Below, one piece after another: positions 10,546-22,140 of a stretch of DNA of 64,000 nucleotides. A model generated the notes under the pieces. The model made no database searches, was not told the DNA's origin, and saw only the letters and a list, made by a program, of their open reading frames with translations. Source of the DNA: Archegozetes longisetosus (Eukaryota; Arthropoda; Arachnida; Sarcoptiformes; Trhypochthoniidae). Every line of letters starts with the position of its first letter. Position 1 is the first letter of the stretch. Made by a program: the position numbers and the translations under genes. Location: contig JAEMBT020000005.1 of assembly GCA_018873245.2 (NCBI GenBank), forward strand, positions 12,818,001 through 12,882,000, in the 5' to 3' direction.

Positions 10546-12983
10546 CAGTGAAACCTTCATAAGTTAAATATTCCCTTTGTCAAAACCCTTTATAAGTTAA
10601 CATCGTAACGTAGAACCCGATTCACTTCCATAGTATTGCACTATAAAATATATTTTGTAAGCTAAAAGATTCTTTATCTTAAAATTAAATATGTTTTTAA
10701 AGGTCCAGTACAATTCATAACGCGTTCATAACTTAAGAATTTTTCAAAACATAATTAAAATATAATATTCTTTGAATGATAATTAATGAATAAGAAGTAT
10801 TAATATTATATCTAATTTGAGCAGTGATAATGCTGGCCAAAGCGAACTCAATGAATTGCCAGTTGAAAAAAAGTTGAATTAACAAATAGACGCTTATTGG
10901 GTGAAAAGTTAACAAATTATCGATCGATTACACGATATCTTAGGCTACGGTCTCTAATGTTTTCAAGAATCAGGAAAATTTCTTAAATGAGTTCAACAGT
11001 CGTTGTAGTCAATAATGTTAACGCTTGGCGCTCACGCTCGCGTTAACACTCGATGAATGTAGAAATGCTCACACTCATCACACCAATGACGCTCGAGCGC
11101 CGAGCGTCACTGAGTGCTTAGTCATTCAAGAGAAGGAGAGCCCATCAGGAAACGTTATAACTATGAAGCACAACAAGTTATCAAATGATTCAATTCAATC
11201 AATTGTGCATGCATTCAATGTTGAATCTTTTTAGCCAACAATAACTAATATGTATTCACTTTGAAAGTGTCAATAAACAATTTTTATTCGAATTTTTTGT
11301 ACTATAAAAGCTAGCGCTCGAAGAAATTTTGACGCTAAGAGCTCGCGCTCTCTACCAAGCGCTAAAAACTCAAGCGTTGAACGTCACTGGTTGTAATAAA
11401 GTGATACGAATAAGAAAGGCAAATACTAACGAAAAAACACATGCTTTTGTAGTGCCATATTCTATATGAATAAAACTTTTGAAGAACTGTCTTAACGAAT
11501 AGGGCTTAAAACAACGGATTTGAAATATGTTTAATGTAGAACTATAGAACTTAAGGTAGGCTTTCGAAATATAAAGCAGTGGTAATACCCTAACTGAAAA
11601 ATATCATAACGAAAATATTTCTAAGCCTACTGTAGGACCTTTGTTACAAATAAGTTTGAAAACTTATTCAAATAATTTAACAAATACAAGTTAATTACCC
11701 TATTTTCATGACTATAGCCCGCACAGCTAAAACTTTCAGAAATTAAACTTTTGAAGAAATTTGCAGGTATAGTCCACACCTCATATTATTGTCTGTACTT
11801 CATGCACACATATTTTTCAAACTCTACTAATGTGTTAATAGTGATTCTGAAGACAGCAGCGAAGATGAACGATTGAATCCTACTCTAGAGCAGTATAGTC
11901 ACATACTTGAAGCATTTCATGTTGAATTGGACGGAAGATTTTATGGTTTAGAATACATTTTAAAATTTGATATATAGTCCGCATCCCATGCATTGCCCGC
12001 ATAACTAAAATTTTCAAAAATTAAACTTTTTTTCTTATATAGCCCGCGGACTATAGTCGTGAAAATAGGGTATATAAAGATAAGTACAGTTATTAAGTAA
12101 GTCAAAATAAATTTAAACAGAGTTTTATAGAGGCAGATCAAAAGCATTCAAAGTTTTCAACACACTTTGTGAGACAAAGGTTAACGAGCAACAAAGCAAA
12201 TTTATAGTTCAATTTTTAACATTAGAATCAATGTTTTTATTTGAAAATCAAAATTTTTATCTGTATATTCTGACTTAACTCTATATAATTGAGAGGAAAA
12301 TTGAGAAATAATAGTAAAAGTATTAAAAGAAAATTACGATGCTTATGTTTTAAGTTTATGCAGATTGCAAAACAGGTTCCAGGGTAAAAGTAGCAAACAA
12401 TGATTTTCTCTGACTGCCTCCTATTCCTAAACCTCACCGAACTTAATTACAGATCAATTTGAGTTTCTTTATTAAAATAGACCTTAGAGTGAGATAAGAA
12501 AAATAAATTTTGTTGAATGACAAAACTTTTACTAATTTTGAACAGGACCAAAAGTATTGTTTATTTATTTTTTCTCATTTAAATCTTAAGAAATGAAACT
12601 GTATAGCTTTGAATTTTGCTATTATATTAATATATCCAATTTTCTGTAAATGCTTATAAATTTTTCTTTCAACAAAGTTCTTTCATGTAATCAATTAATA
12701 AATGAATGTTTTTCATTAAGTGATATTTCAAAAAAGAAAGTAGTTTTGTCATCGATTATTAGTCATAACAAAAAAACGATCATTTCTTTTCTCCTATAAC
12801 TAAAGGATTTAAAATTGACTTTTCATTTCTTTCAAACTATCACACATTTAATCTCTAAAAATTTATACAAAGTCTGAGGTGAGGACTGCTAAGACAATTC
12901 TTCAAAAGTTTTATTCCTATCTCAGAACCCTCTTTAACTTAAATTCTAGTCTCAAACCGCTTTAACTTACAGAGGTTTCACTA
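10546..12983. mobile_element. Pogo/Tigger-like DNA transposon remnant
   Basis: The left end cagtgaaaccttcataagtt follows TA. The right end aacttacagaggtttcacta is its inverted counterpart. This is the usual pogo/Tigger terminal pattern (CAGTxAAACCTC...). No transposase motif could be recognised inside. The interior holds GC-rich gcgct-containing patches (about 11,020-11,120 and 11,305-11,395) and a nested TIR element at 11,696-12,072. Superfamily assignment rests on the ends only. Confidence 0.55.
11696..12072. repeat. Nested MITE with 21-bp terminal inverted repeats
   Basis: The ends taccctattttcatgactat and atagtcgtgaaaataggg+ta are inverted with one mismatch. The subterminal segment agcccgcacagctaaaact recurs as tgcccgcataactaaaatt at about 11,994. 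No coding sequence. Confidence 0.75.
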
Positions 12984-13427
12984 TAAGAAATTTAATATCA
13001 AAACGAATACATTTAAAGTCAATTTGGTCTTTAATTAATATTGCTTGAATAGAATTAATTTTCTGTTCGTTAGCAGAGTTATTCAGACATCAATATTTTT
13101 AGCCGTTTATTTGAAAAGATGTTTTCACTATTTTGAAATAAAATTTTCATCATTAGCCCTTTTTAGAAGTAATTTTCAACATACTTATTGTATACTCAGC
13201 TTTATGTCAAATATTTTAAGGTAAATAAATAAATGTAATCATTTAAGATCATTTACGTTTTACTGACTATTGAACAAATTAAAATATCGTTTTATACTTG
13301 ATTACCTATTAATTTATGCTAGCATTTTCACAGACCACTTTACGTCACTTAAGAGATAATGGAAATTTTGCTTTTGATTAAAAACTGAATCAGTGTTTAA
13401 TTAGACAACATTAGATTTTTCGATCCT
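12984..13427. other. Upstream region of helical-protein copy 4
   Basis: AT-rich; no gene seen. Confidence 0.35.
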
Positions 13428-13435
13428 TATATAAA
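13428..13435 (+). promoter_or_regulatory. TATA box of helical-protein copy 4
   Basis: cttatataaaatc lies 74 bp upstream of the ATG at 13502, similar in placement to the box before copy 2. Confidence 0.45.
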
Positions 13436-13501
13436 ATCAGAAGTCCGAATAGAAAATTTAGCTTTTGGTTATACAAACTGAGTAGTTATTTCGATTAAAC
13501 G

Positions 13502-14205
13502 ATGAATTGTAAAATAACATTGTTTTTGGTAATTCTTTTCGCAATCTATTTTATAGGTAATCATTACAATTGCTATATTTTATTCAAATTTTGTTGATCG
13601 ATTGCATTCCGATTACCGTTTTAAACGAGCTCAAAATTAACTATCTTGTAGAATAAGATGTTTTTAAATTTCTAGATGAATCTTCAATTGAGTTATTGAA
13701 AAAATTGATTTGATCTTAAATGCAACTTTTCAGAGAATTATTTGAAAAGTTATTTCGATTCTGATGATAAAAAGATCCAACGATAAAACATTAACAAATA
13801 ATACATTATAATTATGGGTAGAATCTAAAAATCGCTTATCTCTTATCTAATCTCATACAAAAATTTGAAATTTTGATTTCAGATCAAGGCGAAGCAGACG
13901 AATTTGAAGATACAATCAAGAAAATCAAGAGTAAGGAGGAGATGGCTCAAGCTCTTAAGGCAATCAATCAAGAATTAGACCAGGCTATTCGAGTACTAGA
14001 GAATGCACTCAAGGATCCACAGTATGCTCCACACAAAGCTAAATTAAGCAATGCAGTCAAGCATTTGAAAAAATTGAAGAATGGTAAAAAGCAACTGGAG
14101 AATGATCTTAATGCAAATAAAATAAGTCTAGAAGAGTGTAAAAAGAAATCTATACAATTACATAATGATTGTCTGAAAGATCTACAAGCTTTAAGCTCTA
14201 AATGA
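13502..14205 (+). CDS. Small secreted helical protein, copy 4 (group 5/21 allergen-like)
   Basis: Two exons: 13502-13556 (18 codons plus G; signal peptide MNCKITLFLVILFAIYFI) and 13883-14205, joined by a phase-1 GT(13557)-AG(13882) intron. The product is about 125 residues. The mature protein is one acidic N-terminal segment followed by three predicted amphipathic helices: KAINQELDQAIRVLENALKD, KLSNAVKHLKKLKNGKKQLE and SLEECKKKSIQLHNDCLKDL. It has only two cysteines, unlike copies 1 and 2. The three-helix layout is the best resemblance in the window to mite group 5/21 allergens, by eye only. Confidence 0.82.
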
Positions 14206-14683
14206 AGTTATGATGAAAAGATGCATAAAAATATGACTTTTTTGTGTATCTGTTAAATTCATTCTTTTGAATCTAATAAACGTTTTAAGAAAGTAAACCG
14301 TTTTTCAATCCATTAATACACAAAAACTCATATTTTCAACTAATTATTAATTATTAATGATTACAGGCTTTCTTTTATTATATAATATCATATATGTGAC
14401 CTTTTATTTGATTTCTATGAACTATGAATCAATATATTTCTCGATCTATTTTTAATTTTCAGACTTTAAATGAAGAGATGATTATTTCATGCTTAATTCA
14501 TGATATTTCAATTATTAATTCAATCTAAAAGTTGATTTATTTGCTTCGATTGAGATGTCTAAAACCTTCATCTAACAAAAACTGAAATAATATTCCGTCT
14601 ATAGAATGTTAATTCTCAATTATTATAGTTAGCATATGCTCTGAAGTACTGAAAGCTTATCTTAGGGTTATCTTATTTTAGTG
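14206..14683. other. 3' flank of helical-protein copy 4
   Basis: AT-rich; no gene seen. Confidence 0.35.
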
Positions 14684-14757
14684 AATACCACAAATGAAAT
14701 AAATGAAGCTCCTGATTATGTTGTATTCGGTTATAATTCTCTCTATGAATTTAATAA
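14684..14757 (+). other. Exon-like fragment next to a LINE
   Basis: A good acceptor (cttattttag, ending near 14,683) is followed by about 24 open codons (NEINEAPDYVVFGYNSLYEF) and a donor-like aa|gtaatt. No partner exon was found. It could be an orphan exon of a gene cut by the following LINE, or chance. Confidence 0.25.
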
Positions 14758-14955
14758 GTAATTTTTCTTCGTTCATAATAAATTAAAACTTAATGATTTA
14801 TTTTTACAAGTTCTTTTTCTCTCACAACAATTGCAAAGTTGATTACTATTTAACTAACATTCATTTATTTGCAGTATTGAGCATTAAACCAATGGAATCA
14901 TTTCATATATCGTAAAAATGGTTCGCATAATATCAATAATTATAATAATCGTCAG

Positions 14956-17900
14956 ATGACTCATCCCTCTCGTAATTTTTATCCCATTTACGAAAACTTC
15001 GATAACTATTACAGACATCTTATTAATGGACAACAACTGTCACAACCGATACCAAACTATAATTATCAACATTTTTTATATCTGAACGACAAGATGTTTT
15101 ATCCGCCAAGGCGTCAACAATTCGAGTCGTACGGTCACGAAAACTTTCAAAACCTTTAGCTACGAACACAATTAAAACTAAAGGTAATTCACTTCTTAAT
15201 TTAGTCTCACTTAACTTCCGTAGCCTTAATAATAAAATTTTTCACTTCAAAACATATCTAATTAATGATAAAATTGACATATTTTTGGGAACAGAAACCC
15301 ATTTAGACCCAACTACTACAGACAATATGATTGACAGCTCTTATAATATCTATAGAAAAGATAGAAATAAATTTGGGGGTGGAGTGATCATTGGAATAAA
15401 GAATATTTTCAGATCTAAATCTATAGATAATATTATCACTGATAATTTTGAGAGTGTTTTTGCTGAACTTAACTTTAAAAACTGCAAATACATAATTGGT
15501 TCCATATATATAGCTCCCAATCCGACCTCTACTCAAATAAACGAATTTGAAAAACTTATAAACAAAATAAATAATTTTTACTCCGATTATAAAATTATAC
15601 TTTCAGGTGATTTCAACATAAATATTTTAAACTCTTCTTCAACTATAAGTCTGAAGTTATTAAGTTTGTTGAATACCTATAAATTATATCAAGTAGTAAC
15701 TGAGCCCACCTATCCATCACATCCTAAATACAGTTCAAATCCTTCACTAATAGATCTACTGATTACTAATGACAAGAATCTCTTGACACAAATACGGGTT
15801 CAGAATAGTATATCAGAAACTTGTGACCATTTGGCAATCTTTACTGTCATTAATGGTCAACCTATTGACAAATCTGCTAAAAGTAATTCTGGAAAAATTG
15901 ATTTTAATGATAAAGATATAGATATATTTAAAACAAAACTCTCAGCTATTAATTGGCAATCAATTGTTGATAGAAATACAAATATCGATTCTATCTATTC
16001 TGAATTTATGCATGAAATTAATTCTGCCTTCAATAGTTCGTTCAAATATAAAACTCTTAGATATAATCTTAGAAAGATTCCTTATGATATCAAACATTTG
16101 ATAAAAATAAAACGATTAACACATAAAAAATATAAGCAAACACTAGATAAATATTATCTTTTTTGCAGTCAATATCTTTTCAGTGCTATCAATAAAAAAA
16201 TTATTTCTTTTCATAAGAAAGAATATCAGAAACTCATTAATAAATCCAATGATCTCTCCTCTCTCTATAGAAAAATTAAACAATCAACAAAACGATCTAA
16301 TAATCCAAAAATTTTTAATTATGAAAATGAATTAATTGATTCAAAAACAGATATCTGTAAAACATTTGTGAGACACTTTTCTTCTGTCTACTGTCCAGAT
16401 ACTTATCTTCTTACGCCTATTGAATCAGTCGTTATTTGCGCTAACCAAAATAGTCAACCAAATATATTAAGTGAACTGATCTTTGATATGACCGATATCA
16501 CCCGTGAAATTTTAAAGTTAAACCTAAAAAAATCTGATGGGCCTTCGGTAATACCCACTGTACTAATTAAAAGATGCTGTGGCCTTTTTAGTCGAGTATT
16601 TTATGTACTATTCAAAGCAATTTTATTCTATGAAAAAATACCAAAAGATATGAAAATTAGTTGTGTGACGCCTGTTCACAAACCGAATAAACCAAAGAAC
16701 AGTATAACTTCCTATCGACCGGTCTCTGTTTCTAAAAATTGCATGAAGATATTTGAATCTCTACTCTATAATAATGTTAACTCATTCATAACTTGTAGTG
16801 ATATTCTACCTGACTGTCAATACGGGTTCAGAACTGGGATAAGTACCTCGCACCAATTAATTGATTTGATCTACACAATCACTACAGCTTTCAATAATAA
16901 GGATTTGATGTGTGTTGATGCTATTTTTCTTGATTATTCTAATACTTTTGATACTGTATCCCATTCTGAGCTCGTAAATGAATTACAAACCATTGGAATT
17001 GTTGGTAAAATTCTAAATATTATTGTCAGTTTTCTATCTGAAAGAAAACAATATGTAAAGTTTAATGGTATGAAATCTTGGAAAAAAAAATTTGTAATAA
17101 AGGACTCGCGAAACGGTATTCTTTTAGATCCAATCAGGGCTCTCAGTTGAGCGCAAATTTATTATTTTGCGCATTTCGATAAGGTTCTATCGATATATTG
17201 AATAATACGATACATTGATATAATGATATGATATACACTAGTATTCAAAATTTTTCAAAATTTGAATACAGTTTTTAAACTTTTGATCGATACATAATTT
17301 TTAATATAAACCTCTTAATCTCTTAATATAAACCGCATCTCTATTGTTTTTTGGGATATTATATTGAGCGCAAATTATATACGAAAATCATTATACTATA
17401 TAAAAGTTTTATTCGCTTAGAAATCTATGATCAAATTTTATTTCAGAAAGTTAATTCATTCCACAATTTATATGTAAAAAAACTTGATTCAAATACAATA
17501 TAGTTCAATTAATTGTTAAAGAGAGTTTCAAGTTCAGTTTCAGACTCTACCTCTAAATTTTCGACATCATTAGAACTATTAGAATTAGAAATATTGGGGT
17601 GCAAAATTTCCGTTGTCATGTTTTGGGGCATTTCTCGTAGAGGATAAAATGAAACACAATTTAAGTTATTTGAATTCGAATAACTTTTAATTTTTAAATG
17701 AGCATCAAGTGATGCTACACTTAAGCAAACTTATTTTGACAAAATATTTTGCGCAATTTTGCGCAGATTTTGCACGAATTTTGTTCGTACAACTATCGAA
17801 CAACTTTTTTGTTCGATAGTACTAAAAGTGCAAGAAACAAGCGAAAACTGAGAGCCCTGGATCCAATTCATACTCGAATAAGACTGTGTGATCAAAACTT

Positions 17901-18046
17901 CTATATTTATGCTATTAATCTGTTTAATTCTTTGCCAATTTTAATAAGAAATGAAAAATATTTTGTGAATTTTATGTCGTTTTGTCAAAATTTTTTATTG
18001 GATGATAATGTATAAACATTCTTTCGACATGTTACGATTGAATAAA
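14956..18046 (+). mobile_element. LINE (APE-endonuclease/reverse transcriptase, CR1/Jockey-like), dead
   Basis: A short N/Y/Q-rich first frame (14956-15159) is followed by a long frame, open from about 15,174 to 17,150. The endonuclease part has TETHLD, SGDFNINI (about 15,604) and ETCDHLAIF. The reverse transcriptase part has SYRPVS, YGFRTGIS and FLDYSNTFDTVSH (about 16,925). The frame then jumps from a fingers/palm position straight to the C-terminal tail (DSRNGILLDP, about 17,103), so the YADD-containing region is deleted compared with the LINE at 41-45 kb. The tail is split by a 725-bp hAT insertion and resumes at 17,860-18,015 (RIRLCDQNFYIYAINLFNSL). It ends in ATT repeats. Confidence 0.85.
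17135..17859. mobile_element. Non-autonomous hAT element inserted in the LINE
   Basis: A perfect 8-bp target duplication, gatccaat, lies at 17127-17134 and 17860-17867. Perfect 14-bp terminal inverted repeats: cagggctctcagtt and aactgagagccctg. Subterminal gcgcaaat/ttgcgc motifs are also inverted. No transposase is seen. It interrupts the LINE between codons for LDP and HTRIR, so it is younger than the LINE. Confidence 0.92.
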
Positions 18047-18049
18047 GAA

Positions 18050-18095
<46 letters not shown>

Positions 18096-18104
18096 ATATA
18101 TCTA

Positions 18105-18184
<80 letters not shown>
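18050..18184 (+). repeat. ATT trinucleotide microsatellite
   Basis: About 135 bp of (att)n/(tta)n with a few interruptions, directly after the LINE tail tgaataaagaat. It is probably the expanded 3' tail of the LINE. Confidence 0.9.
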
Positions 18185-18185
18185 A

Positions 18186-18412
18186 GTAGAACTGGACCAT
18201 CTTATTTACATTTAACTATTAAACTACGTGGATATTTTTACAATGAAGTTTTATCTTCGATTTTAGACCAAATCGGAGCAATTAAAACATATAGAGGATT
18301 TAACGCACATTTCAGAGAACTTAAAAACAGCTTACGAGAAAAGGAGCTGACCAATAAACTAGTGATTCATAGAATATTTTCATCTGATAATGTCTTAACA
18401 TATCATTTCTGA
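18186..18412 (+). other. Open frame of unknown nature after the microsatellite
   Basis: About 75 codons are open to the stop at 18410-18412, with protein-like composition (for example GFNAHFRELKNSLREKELTN). The frame runs back into the microsatellite, so no start can be assigned. It may be a relic of an older element or an orphan exon. Not recognised. Confidence 0.25.
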
Positions 18413-18839
18413 AAGCCTATTCAAATCAGCTAAAAATCATCGTGTAAATGGTAGTCATTCATAATTCGTTATGATAATTTTATTGTGATGAATAATGATA
18501 TTCACAAAATTACACGAATCAGTTCAATAAAAAGTGCAATTCCAATTTCAACAAATATTAAGATATACTTAATGTCTTTTATCTGAAATTCAATTTAATT
18601 TTTAAACTGTTTAATTTCATTTTCAATTCTAAAACTCTCTAAAAGAGTGATATCATTTTATTTATTAATGAATTGATCCATGTAATAACATTATTCATTA
18701 TATTAATAAATACATTATTGTGATATCAAGCTATGAATAACTACTCTTTCCACACTGATTGTAAACTTGGTTCGATTGTCATCTGGCTTGTTAGGCTTTT
18801 TGAAAACGACTTATCAAGATATTTATCAGGTGAAAATAT

Positions 18840-19070
18840 CTTCGGAATAGCTATCTAGGTGATCAGCTACTCCCCTCATTAGATGAATGTACTGTCATTA
18901 TGGAAGCCATGATCAAAGAGATAAAAATGCGGAACCAAAGGCTTGGATCAAAAAAGCATTTCTAAAAAATATTTCTTCAAAAAAGGTGCGAAGCAGAAAA
19001 ATGAGTGTTAAGTGATTGAAATTATAAGACCTCATCGAATTTATGAAAGACCTTAACAGTCAATTGTAAT
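18840..19070 (+). pseudogene. Decayed copy of the small helical protein family (related to copy 3)
   Basis: One frame reads LDECTVIMEAMIKEIK, then with a frame change KNAEPKAWIKKAF. After further breaks come RKMSVK and DLIEFMKDLNSQL, in the same order as IPMVEDMVKREKDAKHKAKL, KKMSVQ and DELINEALKDF in copy 3. Several stops and at least one frameshift are present. Confidence 0.55.
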
Positions 19071-20570
19071 AAATTAAATTCTGATATTTCATATAATTTT
19101 CCAAAATTATTATTTTTCAAGTAAAATTTTTCAAATATGATGAATAATCGAAATTTCGTTTAATCTTCTGTTTAGATTCGAAAATATTATGATAAAATTT
19201 GGACTCGAAACGCTCTCGATCAAAAAACGAACTTAACATGTTTTATGATTCATTCTAATAAAGATCTAATAAAAAATAATACAATGAAATTAAAAAATGC
19301 ATGGTATTTGCATATGAAAACGGTAGTCTCAAAAATGCCTCTGCCAGAACCTGTATTAATTAATATTGACATCCATTATGAATAGTATATGAATGCCTAT
19401 AAACATGAATTATTGTCAGGGTAATGTCTGAGTTTATTGTCTTACATATAAAAGGTTATAGATTTTAAAAAGTTCAACGCATTTTTAAAGTGCTGTATTC
19501 CAGATTCAAATTTTTCTTTTAATATTATGCCATATTGCAGAAATTTAGATAATTTCAAAGTTATGTCAATTGATTCGAGAGTATTATAAAATATTAAACA
19601 AATCAAAACTGAGCTAATTATAATCTTGTACAAAATATATTTTGACTGCACGTGCCTTTTGAGGTAGAGTCCTAGTGTAAATGCTCTCCTTATTACACTC
19701 AAGTCACACTCACTTTCACGTTCAGTTTGAGCAAATAGAATAAAACTCAAGTTCTATGGTTAAAGATCAAATTTTGATTTATTGAATTAAAGAATTACAA
19801 ACGAAGAATTACGGACGAATTACGGACGAATTACAGAGAAATTATATATACATCATGTTAATGTTCGAATGTTTGAGAGTCCTGACTTGGGCTCAAATAT
19901 ATGATTAAATAGTAAAAAAAATTAAGATAGAAGTTCAATCTTAGACCAAAACCTGATTGCCGAAGATTGGATCATTAGCAGAAGAGTGCCAACCAATAGC
20001 TGTTAAAACTCATCAATTGATTATTCATGTTTTGTGACTAGTTGAAAATACATAAAATAACCTTGTTAACTCTTGAACTGGAGCCTCAACTTTTGATCGT
20101 TTTGATTCGCAGGTAAAAATATCGCGAAAATTAACTAACTATACTTCACAGCTGTACTCACTTCAGAACGGTAGCTTCTTTTGAGAAAAACAATAAAATA
20201 TCCGTGAGTTAGAGAAACTTAAGGGTTTCGGTACTGGTGTTAGAAAATCTCTAGAAACCGTCTTTAATGAGAAATTTTCTAGAAAGTTTCTAGAAATATT
20301 TCAATGGCCTACAAATTTTCTTCCCATTCGAATATAATGAACCTCAGACTTATAAACTAAAATAACACGTCTTTTAATAGTCCTTTTTAAACCTTCAGTA
20401 ATAAGATTACTTTTAAATATTTTTAAAAATATAAAATAACTTTAAAAAGTTAAATTAAGTCAAATCGTAAATCACAGAATTTAAAAGAGAGTATTTATTT
20501 AATAATTACTCTTTGATAAGTGTCTTCATTTTAAAATAATTATGGAGAATAAGTCAACGATGTTAAATAT
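19071..20570. other. Intergenic sequence
   Basis: No supported gene. A short tandem ttacggacgaa repeat lies at about 19,810. Several ttctagaa half-palindromes sit near 20,275-20,295. Both are of unclear meaning. Confidence 0.3.
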
Positions 20571-20666
20571 CAATTAGTAAATTAACAATTTTTAATAATA
20601 GACTTTTTGTGATTAGACTTAACTAATCACAAAAAGTCTGTATTATTAAAAATTGTTAATTAATTG
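20571..20666. repeat. Near-perfect 96-bp hairpin
   Basis: The left arm (caattagtaaattaacaatt, aataatagactttttgtgat) is mirrored by atcacaaaaagtctgtatta and aattgttaattaattg around a 6-bp centre, acttaa. Confidence 0.85.
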
Positions 20667-20991
20667 TTCTAATGGGAGGTTCATATTTTTCGATAGAAGG
20701 CTCATAAAAAGAAAATTTCTCTATTTTAACGAGAAATTTTCTTAGAATATTTTCTTTCACAATACTATTTAATAATATACAATAATTTGAATCAATCAAG
20801 AAATACTTCTTGAAAACCGTTTTCTGACTAATAAGTTGAAAGTTAACTTTAGTCAGACGCTGTGTGAAAGTTAAAATTAATTAATAATTGATTAATTCAA
20901 TATACAAGTAAAGTTCATTTGTGATTTTCACTCATTGATAGATTCGTGAAAGTTTGGAAAATGACCCTTTTGATATCATTTTGTTTAGTCT
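20667..20991. other. Spacer between hairpin and MITE
   Basis: AT-rich; no gene seen. A weak inverted pair, gaaaatttct/agaaattttc, lies near 20,700-20,745. Confidence 0.3.
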
Positions 20992-21255
20992 TACTATCGA
21001 TCAAATAATTATGTGTCAAATTATGCGTTTTCCCGCAATTTTTTACGCATAGACCTTAGGGAATGCTAAAAAATGCAGTCAACAAAAATTTAATGTTGCT
21101 TTATAACATGACATTTGTTATTAAACTTTTAAGAGCTGAACTTTTATAATGTATTTATTGCTGTTGAGTCATACTGAAATACAAGTTTAAAAATATGATA
21201 TTGTGATCCCAATTTTTAGCGCTAAATTTGACACATAATTATTTAATCGATAGTA
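20992..21255. repeat. MITE with about 29-bp terminal inverted repeats
   Basis: tactatcgatcaaataatta and taattatttaatcgatagta form the outer ends, and tgtgtcaaat/atttgacaca continue the match inward. The ends start and finish at TA, as for Tc1/mariner-type MITEs. Length is 264 bp with no coding sequence. Confidence 0.85.
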
Positions 21256-21962
21256 CCGTCGACAGATAAAAGTTATGTATTTGTCATCACTAAAAAGATG
21301 CAGAAGAGTTAATAAACCTAAGGGCTCAGTAACTCATTGAGATCTGATATTTAGTATCTCATTACGTTTAGTGACATTAATCGATAAACGAATACTTAAA
21401 AGATTAGTTTAGAACTTTGATAAAATAGAATTTGACTCATCTTTGTATTAAGTTAGGTGAGTCAATGCCACACCGGTTACAAGAAGTGATAGCTCGAGAG
21501 GACAGTCCAACTTATCATTAAAATTATTTAAACTGAATCATAATTGACTGTTGAACTATTTTGATTGAAATAGTTTGATATATTTTATCAGTAGCTTTCA
21601 TTCTATGACTTATTGTTTTTCTTATGAATATCAAATAAATAGACTTCAGCTACGAATAACATTATTACTCATATGCTTTTTAATTACTGAGTAATGCCAT
21701 AATTTGACGCTATAAACTTATAGTTTCAATTTCTGTCTCGTCCCTCTTATCTTATCCAAACGCATCAGAGATTAATCCGGGATCTACGCATAACTTTTTT
21801 CGACCGACTGTACAAGTAAAACTTTTATATGTAAAAGTTAGATTTAATTTTATCAATAAGTCTATTGAAAAATTGATCTTTTCTCGATTAGAGCAATTCA
21901 GTTATATTATTTTGTAGAAAACTTCTTGAAATTTGTGAAACTTTTCTCTTTTTCTCGATTAG
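21256..21962. other. Intergenic sequence
   Basis: No gene seen. Confidence 0.3.
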
Positions 21963-22140
21963 ATGAGAGTAATGCTGTTAAAACTCAGAAAGAACTTGAT
22001 CAGCATTTCATAACAATAGCTTAGAAAATTGAAGAGAGGGCTCAAACACATTGAAACAATTATAAAAGGAGTAAAAGACGTTAAGCAGAAGGGTATTATA
22101 AATAAAGAGATAAAACATGAAAAAATCGAAAGCAGGTAAG
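21963..22140 (+). pseudogene. Decayed second exon of the small helical protein family
   Basis: The acceptor-like ttctcgattag precedes an open stretch, ESNAVKTQKELDQHFITIA, cut by a stop. It resumes in other frames as KIEERAQ and IKGVKDVKQKGIINKEIKHE. The start geometry (AG|AT then charged residues) mirrors exon 2 of copy 4. Assigned by helical composition and position only. Confidence 0.4.

Noticed and set aside
11025..11234. Plus-strand open frame with low-complexity start
   Set aside because: Produced by gcgct-rich repeat sequence inside the pogo-like element.
12237..12437. Minus-strand open frame of 66 codons
   Set aside because: AT-rich chance frame inside the pogo-like element; no motifs.
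19442..19750. Minus-strand open frame of 102 codons
   Set aside because: Low-complexity hydrophobic text, no signal, splice or homologue evidence; likely chance.
20270..20300. ttctagaa repeats as a heat-shock element
   Set aside because: Spacing between units is 3 nt rather than the 2 nt needed, and no gene lies nearby.
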